In this document: positions 45,078 through 57,175 of the stretch, piece after piece
Layout: every line of letters begins with the position of its first letter
How positions within the stretch are numbered: the first letter of the stretch is position 1
Assembly (NCBI RefSeq): GCF_030052815.1
Contig: NC_079493.1
Coordinates: forward strand, 60,140,691-60,204,690
Length of the DNA: 64,000 nt
From: Hevea brasiliensis
Taxonomy: Eukaryota; Streptophyta; Magnoliopsida; Malpighiales; Euphorbiaceae
Direction of reading: 5' to 3'
The notes under the pieces: generated by a model
Told to the model about the DNA's origin: nothing
The model's database searches: none
What the model saw: only the letters and a program-made list of their open reading frames with translations
Program-made: the position numbers and the translations under genes

Positions 45078-47164
45078 TGAAGGAGTGGAAGCATGTAAAT
45101 TGTTAGATTAGAGCACTGAATTTCAAAAATTTCTTCTAGGGTTGCATACATCATGCAACATCCATTATATGCCTAATTAATTTCAATGCTCAATTGTATA
45201 TTAAAACACTTTTAATATATATTAGGATCTATGTTTGCCATTTAAAATTTTTGAATTAACAATTAATTCAATTGAACCCTAGTTTGAAAGACGAAAATGC
45301 GCACTAACCTTTTGATGCACAAGTGATGTAATTGCCACCTTTAGGAAGTACCTAGGACCCAATTATTGTTCCTCTAGCTTGTCCACAACAAGATCACCAA
45401 TGGGCAGCCCCTAAATTAGCTTCTCAAGCCTTGCCAACCAATTGTAATTTAGGTTTTTGCCTTTCGAGAGGTTGTAGATGTGTATAGGACATTAGAAACA
45501 ATTTCTAACAATTTTAATTCAAAGGAATTTAGGCAATTCTCTTTGAATTGATGAGAAAAGAAGAAGAGGATAGGGAGAGCTCAAGGTGGCAGCACCTTTG
45601 AGACAAAGAAGAGTGTTTCTTATTTTTCTTTCTTTTCCCTTTTATAATTAGGTAGTCACTTAAAACCCTTGCCACATGTCATCACCATATTGCATCTTAA
45701 TTTTAATTGATTTAATCACATTAAGCCACGTGTTAAAGCTAGACTTAATCTTGACTTTGTTCATCTTACATGATTGGAAGACAAATGGCAAGCTTATATG
45801 GTGCCATGTGTTACCATCTCGTATTGCCACATGTCACCCTGTGAAATGACCAAATTACCCTTAGATTTTAATTTTGAGTTCTCAACCCAAAATCATTATT
45901 TCTTCTCTTCTAATCAATTTATATCAAATATAAATTAATTAATTAATCTCCATTCATTAATTTTTCATAATTAAATTCATATGTTTAAATATAAATTTAA
46001 CTTATACTATTCATCCAATAACCTACAAGTCATACTAGGGACTTTGCAATCTTCTTTCAAATCAAACCTAATTAATTAATTAATTAAACTCTTTAATTAA
46101 TCGATTAAATCACATTTTACTTGATGATTATCTTGTTTATGTGTGTGACTTACTAGGCTCATCACTAATTGGCAATGAGATATGATATTAACTCTTAATA
46201 TCATCAGAACTCTTTCTTACCATAAATGATTTCTCTAAATCATTTTAGGCATCTCATAGACCATGGTTGACACCTAGCATAGCATGCCATGGCCACCCAA
46301 TCAGTAACAAGGAATACCTTAAATGAACCTTTAATTATATGTTACCATGCACTAGAATCTCTCTATTATAAAATCCCAATTCGAGCTGGAGTCATGGTTT
46401 ATGTCAAACCCCATTTGCTATAAATATTATGTTCTCTTTTAATTCCAGTTCTTAATTAATTAGATTTTCTTATCAGAAACTCTTTTCTGACTAAATTTGT
46501 TTGTCCTGGCCAGGAACTTGAAACATCAAGAATAATTAAATGAACATAGGACTTTGTCCCTATTTACTTAGGGTAACAGATTCCATCTTGATCAACACCT
46601 ATCTCCATATATAACTAGTCGGAGCCAACACATACCCATATACCCATACACAGTATAAGTATGAAAGCAATATCAAACTCAAACCGCCTATGTACAAGAT
46701 AACTGTGTTATCTTAGGTCTAAAGATTATATGCACTGATATGATATATGACAATGCATTGACAAGAGTAAACTCCATGTGCTTGTTATATACGTCATTGG
46801 TTCAGCCTACTTATCATGTATAAGTGCCTATCATGTTTGTTATATGGCATGAGACTCACCATTCCATCCTATTTATATCTCATATAAATACCTTGGGAAC
46901 AAACATGATTACAATCTTTCTGGATAAGTCATGTCCTTATTGTGAAGTATCCTCGATTATGAACCAATTTATGATACATTGTGCTAGAAATACTGTCACT
47001 CATATTCTTAACAACTTAAGAATAGAATTTCTAACAAAATATCAATGGACCTTTTCTATTACACATAAATACATTATGTAAATAGAAAAGTAAAATTGCA
47101 TTTTATTAATAAAATATGTATAAGATACATACTAAATAATATGCTCTAGGACATACTACTAACA
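45078..47164 (-). mobile_element. Copia-3: solo Copia LTR (2087 bp)
   Basis: Starts tgaaggagtgg, ends tactaaca, and is flanked by exact ccagc repeats (45073-45077, 47165-47169). It has no internal sequence. It is the most divergent of the LTR copies of this family here. The reversed U3 motifs are present (for example gccacatgtca at about 45671 and gccacgtgtta at about 45725). The 85-codon antisense ORF survives at 46824-47081 with many substitutions. Confidence 0.95.
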
Positions 47165-47169
47165 CCAGC

Positions 47170-50070
47170 ATTGAAGGACATCCCTATAGTATATGATTTT
47201 CTGGATGTGTTTCCTAAAGAGTTGCTAGGACTACCTCCAGAAAGAGAGGTGCAGTTTGAGATTGATGTTATGCCTGGTGTGGACCCAATCTCTATAACAC
47301 CTTACAGAATGGCACTTGCTGAATTGAAGGAGTTGAAGGTCCAGTTGCAAGAGTTGCTTGATAAGGCTTCATTTGCCCTAGTATGTCACCTTGGGAAGCG
47401 CTAGTGCTATTTTTTAAGAAGAAAAATGGCACTCTCCATCTATGGATTGACTACCGACAGTTGAATAACTTGACCGTAAATAACAAATATCTATAGCCCC
47501 GCATAGATGACTTGTTTGATCAACTAAAGGGTGCATCTGTGTTCTCTAAAATTGATTTGAGATCGGGCTATTATCAGTTAAGGGTGCAAAAGTAGAGTAT
47601 TCCAAAAACTGCTTTTAGAACTCGATATGGCCACTATGAATTTCTGGTTATGCCATTCGGGTTAACCAATGCTCCAGTTGCATTTATGGACCTGATGAAC
47701 ACTATCATTGGACCATACATCGACCAATTTGTAATTGTGTTTATTGATGACGTCTTAGTATATTCGAGGAGTGCAGAGTAGCATTATAGACATCTGCGAA
47801 TTGTGCTACAGACTTTAAGGGAGAAATAGCTATACGCTAAATTGTCAAAATGTGAATTTTGGTTGAAAGAGATTGCTTTCTTGGGGCACATAGTATCGGC
47901 AGAGGGCATTAGGGTAGATCCCAGCAAGATAGAAGCTATCCTTAATTGGAAGCCACTTAGGAATATCACAGAAATTCGTAGTTTCTGGGTTTAGCTTGAT
48001 ACTACCACCGATTTATGAAGGGATTTTCTATATTGGCTTCTTCGCTGACCAAGCTGCTTTGGAAAGATGTGAAATTTCAGTGGATGAATAAATGCCAGCA
48101 GAGTTTTGATGAATTAAAGAGATGTTTAACTAAAGCTCCAGTCTTGACTTTACCTACACCGGGTAAAGAATATGCAGTTTATAGCGATGCTTCTCATAAT
48201 GGGTTAGGTTGTGTACTGATGCAAGATCAGAATGTCATTGCATATACATCACGCCAGCTGAAACCATATGAGAGAAATTATCCTACACATGACTTAGAGC
48301 TTGCTGCTATTGTATTTGCTCTTAAGATCTGGAGACACTATTTGTATGGGGAGAAGTGTTACATCTACATAGATCACAAGAGCTTAAAGTACTTAGGCAC
48401 CCAGAAAGAATTGAATTTGGGACAGAAAAGATGGTTAGAACTAATTAAAGACTATGATTGTCTGATAGATTATCAGCTAGGGAAAGCTAATGTGGTGGCT
48501 GATGCCTTAAGTCGTAAGACGATGGTAAGTCTAAGAGTTTCTCCTTTGTCCATGGTATATGAGTTGAAAGTACTACATGCTAGTTTGGAGGTTAATAATG
48601 AGGGACAGACGGTAGTTGCATGGTATGTACAGCCAGTGTTGATTGATCAGATTAGAATGGCTGCACAGAATAATGAACAATATCAGAAATTGATAAAGGA
48701 AGTTCAGGATGGTAAGAAACCTGAATTTTCTATGAGAGATGATGGCTTAATGCTACATTAGGGCAAAATGTGCATTCCTAATGACATTGACTTGAGACAA
48801 ATCATTATGAAGGAAGCAAATGAGTCTTCTTTTGCTATGCACCTAGTAGCACTAAGATGTACAGAGGGCTAAAAGAGCACTATTGATGGATGGGAATGAA
48901 GAAGGACATCGCTGAGTACATATCTAAATGCCTAACTTGTAAGCAAGTGAAGATAGAACATCAAGTACCAGCTGGTTTGTTACATCCACTACTAGTGCTT
49001 AAGTGGAAATGGGAAAGAATAACAATGGACTTTGTGATGGGACTTCCGAGAAACCAAAAGAATCATGATGCAGTATGGGTCATAGTGGATAGATTGACCA
49101 AGTCTGCTGACTTTTTGCCCGTGAGGATGGACTACAGCTTGGATAGATAGGCTAAGTTGTATCTTGATGAGATAGTGAGACTGCATGGAGTGCTAGTGTC
49201 AATTGTGTCAGATCGAGATCCTAGGTTCACTTTTAGATTCTAGGTTAGTTTGAAAAAAGCCCTGGGAACTAGATTGAACTTCAGTACAACATTCCATCCA
49301 CAGAAAAATGGCCAGTCTGAGAGGGTGATTCAGATATTGGAGGATATACTACGAGCTTGTGTGATTGAGTTTGAAGGTAGTTGGGATACACAATTACCTC
49401 TGATTGAGTTTGCTTATAATAATAGCTATCAATCAAGCATCGGGATGCCTCCATATGAAGCCTTGTATGGTAGGAAGTGCAGAACTCCTTTGTGTTGGGA
49501 TGAAGTAGGTGAAAGGAAGCTGATAGGCCTAGAGATTGTTTAGCAGACAGAGGAGAAGATTGACTAAGCTTATCAGAGATCGATTCAAGGCTGCATCAGA
49601 CCGGCAGAAGTCCTATGTTGATTTGACAAGAAGAGACATTGAGTATACAGTGGGTGACAAAGTATTCCTTAAGGTTTCCCCTTGGAAGAAGATTATGAGA
49701 TTTGGCAGAAAGGGGAAACTGAGTCCTCGCACATATGAGGTTCTGGAAAGAGTGGGTCCTTTGGCATACCAATTGGCACTACTTCCAGAGTTGGAAAAGA
49801 TACATAATGTCTTTCATGTATCTATATTGAGGAGGTATAGATCAGACCCATCTCATGTTTTAACTGTTGAGGAGATTGAGGTGAATCCAAACCTCACATA
49901 TGAGGAATAGCCCATAGAGATTTTGGCATATGAGGTGAAGCAGTAAGGGAATAAATAAATACCTCTAGTTAAGGTGCTGTGGAACCATCAGTGAAGCCAG
50001 GATGCTACTTGGGAGCATGAAGAGGACATGAGGAGACAACAACCACAATTATTCAAAGACTAATACCAGG
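47170..50070 (+). pseudogene. Gypsy-A pol: RT, RNase H, integrase, chromodomain (broken)
   Basis: It begins with the RT entry motif DVFPKELLGLPPEREVQFEIDV. RT continues in a second frame from about 47388 ([32 protein letters not shown]) with FIDDVLVYS at about 47738-47764, and has stops at about 47494, 47593, 47779 and 47827. RNase H is largely open (48015-48761): [55 protein letters not shown]. The integrase zinc region (C-x2-C, about 48920) leads to a core with [16 protein letters not shown] and NGQSERVIQILED (D, D, E positions). The last part (49536-49910 and on to 50070) contains VFHVSILRRY and a chromodomain (WNHQ..EATWEHEEDMR) with three stops. It cannot make an active protein. Confidence 0.93.
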
Positions 50071-50098
50071 TAAAATTTCAGAACAAAATTTTATTTTT

Positions 50099-50112
50099 AA
50101 GGAGGGGAGAAT
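50099..50112 (+). other. Gypsy-A polypurine tract
   Basis: aaggaggggagaat runs directly into the LTR start tgtaacaccc. Confidence 0.88.
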
Positions 50113-50491
50113 TGTAACACCCTGAACCTCCGTGCTATGAATAATGTATTTACTTACAACTTTTTCTTGACCAAGGGGGGACTAAAATTAAATTTTCACA
50201 TTTGAGAAATGCAAATTTGTTTTTGAAAGTATCTTCATTGAAAACTTTATCAAATTAGCTTTCCAACGACTCAAACGGATCGAAAATCCGAGTCCCGGTC
50301 GAAAAGTTACGTAATTCCGAAGCCTAAGTGCCCTTTTGACACTTTCTGTCCATAGAGCATTTAGGCAGCCGAAAGTGGGCACTTCGGCAGTCAAAAGTGA
50401 CTTTTTAAAAGCTCGTTTTCTCTCTTCCTCTTCTCATTGTCACCACCTCTTCCCATTCTCTCTCTTTTCTTTCATTTCCCCCATTTGTAAC
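50113..50491 (+). repeat. Gypsy-A 3' LTR, first 379 bp
   Basis: It carries the first 150 bp that the 5' LTR lacks, then matches 41181-41510. It is cut at 50491 by the Copia-4 insertion; gtaac (50487-50491) is the predicted target duplication. The rest should follow Copia-4, outside the window. Confidence 0.9.
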
Positions 50492-53400
50492 TGTTAGTAG
50501 TATGCCTTAGAGCATATCATTAAGTATGTATCTTATATATATTTTTATTAATAAAATGCATTTTCACTTTTCTATTTACATAATATATTTATATGTAATA
50601 GAAAAGGTCCATTGATATTTTGTTAGAAATATTATTCTTAAGTTGTTAAGAATATGAGTGACAGTATTTCTAGCACAAGGTATCATAAATTGGTTCACAA
50701 TCGAGGATACTTCACAATAAGGACACGATTTATCCAGAAGGATTTTAATCATGTTTGTTCCCAAGTTATTTATATGAGATGTAAATAAGATGGAATAGTG
50801 AGTCTCATGCCATATAACAAACATGATAGGCACTTATACATGATAAGTAAGCCGAACTAGTGACATTTATGACAAATACAAGGAGTTTACTCTTGTCAAT
50901 GTATTGTCATAAATCATATTAGTGTATATAATCTTTAGACCTGAGATAGCACAGTTATCTTGTATATAGGTGGTTTAAGTTTAATATTACTTTCATACTT
51001 ATACTATGTATGGGTATATGGGCATGTGTTGGCTCATACTAGTTATATATGGAAGTAGGTGTTGATCAAGATGGAATCTGTTATCCTAAGTAAATAAGGA
51101 TAAAATCCTATGTTCATTTAATTGTTCTTGATGTTTTAAGTTTCTAGCCAAGACAGATAGATTTATTTAGAAAAGAGTTTCTGATGAGAAAATCTTTTTA
51201 ATTAAGAACTAGAATTAAAAGAAAACATAATATTCATAGCAAATGGGGTTTGACATAAACCATGACTTCAGCTCGAATTGGGATTTTGTAACAAAAAGAT
51301 TCTAGTGTATGGTAACATATGATTATAGGTTCATTTAAGGTAAACCTTATTACTGATTAGGTGGCTATGACATGGTATGCTAGGTGTTAACCATAGTCTA
51401 TGAGCTGTCTAAAATGATTTAGAGAAATCATTTATGGTAAGAAAGAGTTCTGATGATATTAAGAGTTTATATCATATCTCATTTCCAATTAGTGATGAGC
51501 TTAGTGAGTCACACACATACACAAGTAATCACTAAGTTAAATGTGATTTAATTAATTAATTAAAGAGTTTAATTGATTAATTAAATAGGTTTGGTTTGCA
51601 ATTAGATTGCAAAGTCCCTAGCATAGCTTGAAACCAAATCTATGTTATTGGATGTATAGTATAAGTTAAATTTATATTTAAAGTATTTAAATATGAATTT
51701 AATTATGAGAAATTAATTAATAGAGATTAATTAATTAATTTATATTTGATATAAATTGATTAGAAGAAGAGAAATAATTATTTTGGGTTGAGAACTCAAA
51801 ATTAAGACACAAGGGTATTTTGGTCATTTCACAGGATGACATGTGGCCATGAGATGGTGACACATGGCACTACACATAAGCTTGCCAATTGTCTTTTAAT
51901 CATGTATGATGATCAAAGTCAAGATTAAATCTAGGTTTGACACTTGGCACAATGTGATTGGGTCAATTAAACCTAGAGCCAATCAGAAGGTGACATGTGG
52001 CAAGGGTTTTAAGTGGTGACCTAGCTATATAAGGGAAAGGACGAAAAGAAAAATCATAAGCTGCTGTTTATTTATTTTGTGCCGCCACCCAAGGAGTCCT
52101 CTTCCTCTCTTCTTCTTCATCTCTCATCAATTCAAAGAGAATTGCCAATATTCTCTTGAATTAAAAATACTAGAAATCGTTTCTAGTGTCCTGTATACAT
52201 CTATAACATCTCTAAAGGTAAAACCTGATTTTCTAATTAATTGGAAAGGCTTGAGAAGCTGTTCAAGGGGCTACCATTGGTGATTTTGGTGTGGACAAGC
52301 TAGAGGGACAACATCTAGTGTAACACCCTCCCTGTAGCAACTCTGTACATTCTATTGTTCCGGTGACCAGTGTTGGTCCGGACAGCTAGAACGTCCGGAA
52401 AAATATTTAAACTAAAGTGAGGAACCATAATTAACTCAAATATTAATAAGAAAAATTTAGAAAAAATTTTAGAAATAAAATACAACCAAGTTAAATGAGC
52501 CGATGCCCAAGCGATGGGTAACCCAGTGGGAAGTTGCGGTTCTCGCAACTAGGAGCCCTAGACCCGGGGAAAAATTCATAAAATAATTTTTGGGACTCCA
52601 GAGAAGGGTCATTGAGGTCCCTATGGCATTAGAATGCCAAGAAAATATTTAGAAAAATTTTTCAATCGGTAGAGACAATTTTGACCTGTTAAGCCAAACG
52701 GAGGGCATTTTGGTCATTTCGCCTTCAGAGGCAATTTTTGGCCGACTTGTCCAGTTAAGTAAATAATTATTATGACATAAAATATGAATAAATATTGCTA
52801 GAAAGTAAATTGAAATTCGGTAGAAAAGAAAAGAAAAGAAAAATGAAGGAAATTAGGGATAATGACATCACATGATGTCATTTACATATCCTCCACCAAT
52901 CACCATTCAACAAGCCTTCTTAAAACAATTAAAAGAGACAAAATGGACCCAAAAATTCTGGTGTTTTCTCCTTCTTCTTCAGCCAGCCGTGAGTTTCTCC
53001 TTCTTCCTCCGTAACTCTCATTCTCTCATACCTTCAATCATTGATTTCTCACCCCAAAACCCTTAGGTCCCTTCACTAAAATTTGTCACCCAACCTTGCT
53101 AGAGTGGTTGGCAGCCAAGAAAACAAAAGAAAGTGGAAGAAAGTGAGGTGTGAACAAGCTTAGAAAATCACCAAAGAGGTTAGTGCCATAACTTTTGCTT
53201 TTACATCTTTCTAATCATGAATTTGAGCTAAGTTAAGTTAAAAATTTGACAAAAATTGAATAAATGAAGCATGGTTATATTCCATGAAGTTTTGGCAGCC
53301 TTGACATGAGTTAGGGTTAGGAGAAATCTTTGGTTTAAAGTGACATATTGCGGCCCCTCTTATAAATTATATGATTAGTATAGCAAATTAGGAGTGGGAT

Positions 53401-55639
53401 GCATGAATTGGAGCCTTGGTCAATTAGGGTTAGGGTTTTGGAGAGAAACTTGGACCTTGCTTAGGTAATGGAGAATGAACATTCTAATGGTCAATTAGTG
53501 ACCATTTTAGGTAAGTTGGCCATAATTTGGAGTGAACTATAGCATTACAAACTGATTTGATGTGGCTGCCTAGTGAGAGCAGTAGGTGTGGCTGTGAGTC
53601 CAGCTTGTTTGGACTGCCATAACTCTGGCTGTGTAGGTTCAATTAGTGTTTGGCCAATTGGACATGAAACTAGACACATAATGGCACAATTTTGGTGAAG
53701 AAACCATGCTCAAAAGACCAAAGCAAGTGGACCAAAAACTGGCCCCAACCCGGATGTCCTGCAACCAGAACCTGCAGAATGACCAAATGACATTCATTTG
53801 GCCATAACTCATTGTAGAATTGGCCAATTGACCTGAAATTTTTACAGAAACAAGTTAAGATATAGACAAACAACTTTCATGAAGAAACCTACCCAAAATT
53901 ATGGCCAGAACATATCCAACAAGGCAGTTGCAGTCACTGTTCACTGCACTGTAGATATGGTCAATTCTGCAGTTTTTCAATCCGGCCAGCTGTGGTTTTT
54001 GGACCATAACTGGAGCTATAAAACTCCAAATGGAGTGATTCAAAAAAATAAATTCTACTAGACAAAATAAGGAACAAGTTTCATGTTTACCATTTCCTCA
54101 AATTTCCACTGTAACAGTCACTAATGGAACAGTAAAGTTAGGGTACAAAAACTGAAAATTCTGCTCCCTTAGTTCTAAGCTTAGAAATGGTATTGGTGAT
54201 TAATTCCAACAAGTTTTGAATGCAAAATGTGGTACATTGGGGGTGTTAAAACCAATGTACCTATTTTCTATCCAAAAGTCAACATTTTTGTTGACCAATG
54301 AAGTGAATAGTGACACCAAAACTTGAAATTCAAAAATTGAAGAATTCAAAAGTATCAAATGCCCTAGTATACCTAACAAGATTGGTTTGGATAGTTTGGC
54401 ATGCCAATAGGGTTCAGCTAGCAGTACTGCACATGGCATTATGCCATTTTGTGATTTCATGGCTTTTGGCCATTCTTACATTGTGTTGATATTTGGCCTT
54501 GTGCCTATGGTCATTATAGCTTATTAGCTGTTCTGTTGCACACCGGGAGATGCATATGTGACCGATGGTGTGACGGCCCGAGGTACTAGATACCCAGTGC
54601 CAGTTTACCCGTTTATCCAGTCCAGTCGTCCAGTATAGGTTACTTGGGCAACCAAAAGAATGAAAGTGGATAAAGTTAACAAAATAAATGATTATAACAA
54701 GTACAAAACCAGTAAAATATCGATACATTCAATACATATTTATTTTCTACTATTCCTTTTATTTTATTATTGCACCACTAAGCATTATTGCTTAGCGCGT
54801 TGCTTTTACCACGCGTAGGTTCTGGAGATACTGATCGAGAGCCCAGTAGACCACAGACTGGGTGAGTCCATCCTGCAGCTCTACATAGTGTCCGTGTCAC
54901 CTCACCATCTTCAGTGCATTGGTAGGACACTAGGTTTCATTTTGATATTTTGTAACTAATTTTTATTTTCTCATATGTAATTGAACTTATGAAATGTATT
55001 TTGATGTTCATGTAAATAATGAGAATTGTGTTTGTGAATGGAAAAGTGAATGTTTATCTGTGATTTATACATGATTATCACATGAGATGATTGAATATGA
55101 GTATTGGAAGTGTTTTTCACAGGTTCCGAAGAACTGTTTTCTCCATTTTTAGCCGGTACTCTGCCGGATTTTCTATAAAATTTTCGAAACCTCAAATAAA
55201 TTAAAATTTCAATAAATGACTTAAATAGATTATATTTCACAAATTATGTTCAAAATTATGATGAAAATTAATTAAGATAAAATAGAGTGTTCCGGTACAC
55301 TGTGTGACATAGCTTACTCGGATATACTGTAGACGGGTAAGGGGTGTCACATCTAGTGTCTTAGGTGCATCCCAAAGGTGCCAAACACAACTGCAGTGCA
55401 TCAAAAGGTTAGTGCACATGTTCTTGATCTAATATAGGGTTTTAATGAATTAATCTGTTAATTCTAAAATCTTAAATGGCAAATGTAGATCCAAAAATAT
55501 ATTAAAAGAGTTTGAATATGCTGTTTATCATTGAAATCAAATAGATAAAAATAAATCTTGCATGATGCATGCGACCCTAGAAGAAAATTTTTTGAATTCA
55601 ATGATCTAAACTTATATTTTTCATGCTTTCACTGCTTCA
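50492..55639 (+). repeat. Copia-4 5' LTR (split by solo LTR B2)
   Basis: Halves are 50492-52318 and 55352-55639. It begins tgttagtag and ends gcttca, next to the primer site. It is more diverged than the Copia-1 and Copia-2 LTRs. The U3 repeats lie at about 51836, 51868, 51939 and 51990, before the TATA-like ctatataag (about 52024). The 85-codon antisense ORF is at 50833-50576. Confidence 0.93.
52319..55351 (+). mobile_element. Solo LTR B2 (Ty3/gypsy type, 3033 bp)
   Basis: Begins tgtaacaccctccc, ends ggggtgtcaca, and is flanked by exact tctag repeats (52314-52318, 55352-55356). It is the same family as B1 (1883-5034) on the opposite strand, and likewise sits inside a Copia 5' LTR, at a different site. 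It has short ORFs only. A CCAAATGA/TCATTTGG hairpin is at 53783-53801. Confidence 0.9.
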
Positions 55640-55641
55640 AT

Positions 55642-55654
55642 TGGTATCAGAGCC
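55642..55654 (+). other. Copia-4 primer-binding site
   Basis: tggtatcagagcc, complementary to the 3' end of initiator-methionine tRNA, begins three bases after the LTR end. Confidence 0.92.
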
Positions 55655-57175
55655 ACTATATTTGCCATTGAGATTATTTAATACATGATTTAATTGTCTG
55701 ATTTGATCATGAGATGATTATTCATTGCTGTTACAAAAGCAAAGGTGGCGGCATGAGGAAGAACACCATGGTGCGCATGGTTTTTGGCACCATTGTGGTG
55801 CGCATGGTTTGATGGATTTTAAATGTGCAATTGTTGTATGTTCTAAGGTCCATTTTATATCTAATTAAATTGTTTAATTAGAGTTTTAATCATACAATTA
55901 AATTATGATTCAAATCTGAATTTTTAAATTTGTTTAAATGTGATTCAAATACGAATTTTTAAATTTGTTTGAATCATATTCAAATCTGGATTTTTAAGTT
56001 GAATATGAGATATTCAATTTAATTTAAGTATGTATGTTTTATTTAATTGTTAAATAGTTATATGCATGATGGATGATCATCGATAATAAAAGACCAATGT
56101 GATTGGATTTATTTCTTTTATGTTTCTGTGGGTTGTAAATTAATTAATTTATTTTAATTTATTTTGGGCATGTATTATAAATGTTGTAATAATTTTTTGG
56201 GTTGTAATTTCATTTATTTCATTCTTGTTAATTTGCCTTAGTATGCCAAGGATTACTATGTAAATGGATTGCAAGAAGATTAAGGAGGTCAAGAGTATTG
56301 GTGGGACCAGTGGGAGGAATTCAAGATTAAATGTTGATTATGTACTCCTTCAGCAACTCTTGTAATATGAATGAATGAAATGCACGTAGGGATGCCCTGA
56401 TTCAATTCTTGGTGGCTCAGAATTGAATCCCTTAGAAAGTCCATGATCATACTATATTTATTTATTATCCATGAATGCATAAGATGTATGGGAATGTATG
56501 CAAGTATAAGATATATGCATGCTAATTAGATAATGTGCAAAGTGAGACCTTAATAGTAATTAGGACCACCATAAAATCTTCCAAACAAATGATTAAGTTG
56601 GAAATGGTATAATTAAAGTAATTATAACATGGGCCCTCCATTGAGGCAATTATTTTAAGAAATTTTAAATACTTGCATGTGATGCAATTAATTTAAGAGA
56701 TTTTCTTAAGAATAATTGTTAAGCATGAGATGTTGTAAATATGCAAATGGTTTGGTGGCCAATATTGGATGTACCTGAGGATATTAAAATTATTTTGATG
56801 TTTACTGGCTCAATGGGATCAACTTAACTAATGCAAGATAAATCAATAATGGATGTGCCTGAGATTTTAAGCATTAGGGGCTAGGTAAAAGGATTGAACC
56901 TCACATGAGATGTAATGGGCAAGGAGTTGCTCACTTATAGTTTATTGTAATTCCAATAATGGATGTACCTGAGGATGATCAATAGGATTATAAGAATTCA
57001 ATCACCCACTAGAAATGCATCCAACTAGGATTTCCGTTTTCTACTTTGGAAGTGTAGGATTCGCTAAGTTAGTGGGAGGACCAATTTGACTAAAAGACCA
57101 TAATCATTTTGGTTAATTACATGATACATTTACTAATTAATCTGGTTATTTTTTGCTATTAATTTTCTAATAATA
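55655..57175 (+). other. Copia-4 untranslated leader
   Basis: About 1.5 kb, aligned throughout with the Copia-2 leader. It has the three 22-bp motifs (56757-56978), a short minisatellite (55908-55999) and a repeated ccatggtgcgcatggt-type hairpin (about 55769-55812). No ORF is recognised. Confidence 0.75.

Larger units (their letters stand above)
41181..50491 (+). mobile_element. Gypsy-A: Ty3/gypsy chromovirus (Tekay/Del-like), partial
   Basis: 5' LTR (41181-44367, lacking its first 150 bp), primer site, reduced gag/PR, RT, RNase H, integrase with C-terminal chromodomain, polypurine tract and the first 379 bp of the 3' LTR, where Copia-4 interrupts. Long LTRs of about 3.3 kb with a chromodomain suit the Tekay/Del group. 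A solo Copia LTR (45078-47164) splits the internal region. Several stops per domain make it inactive. Confidence 0.9.
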
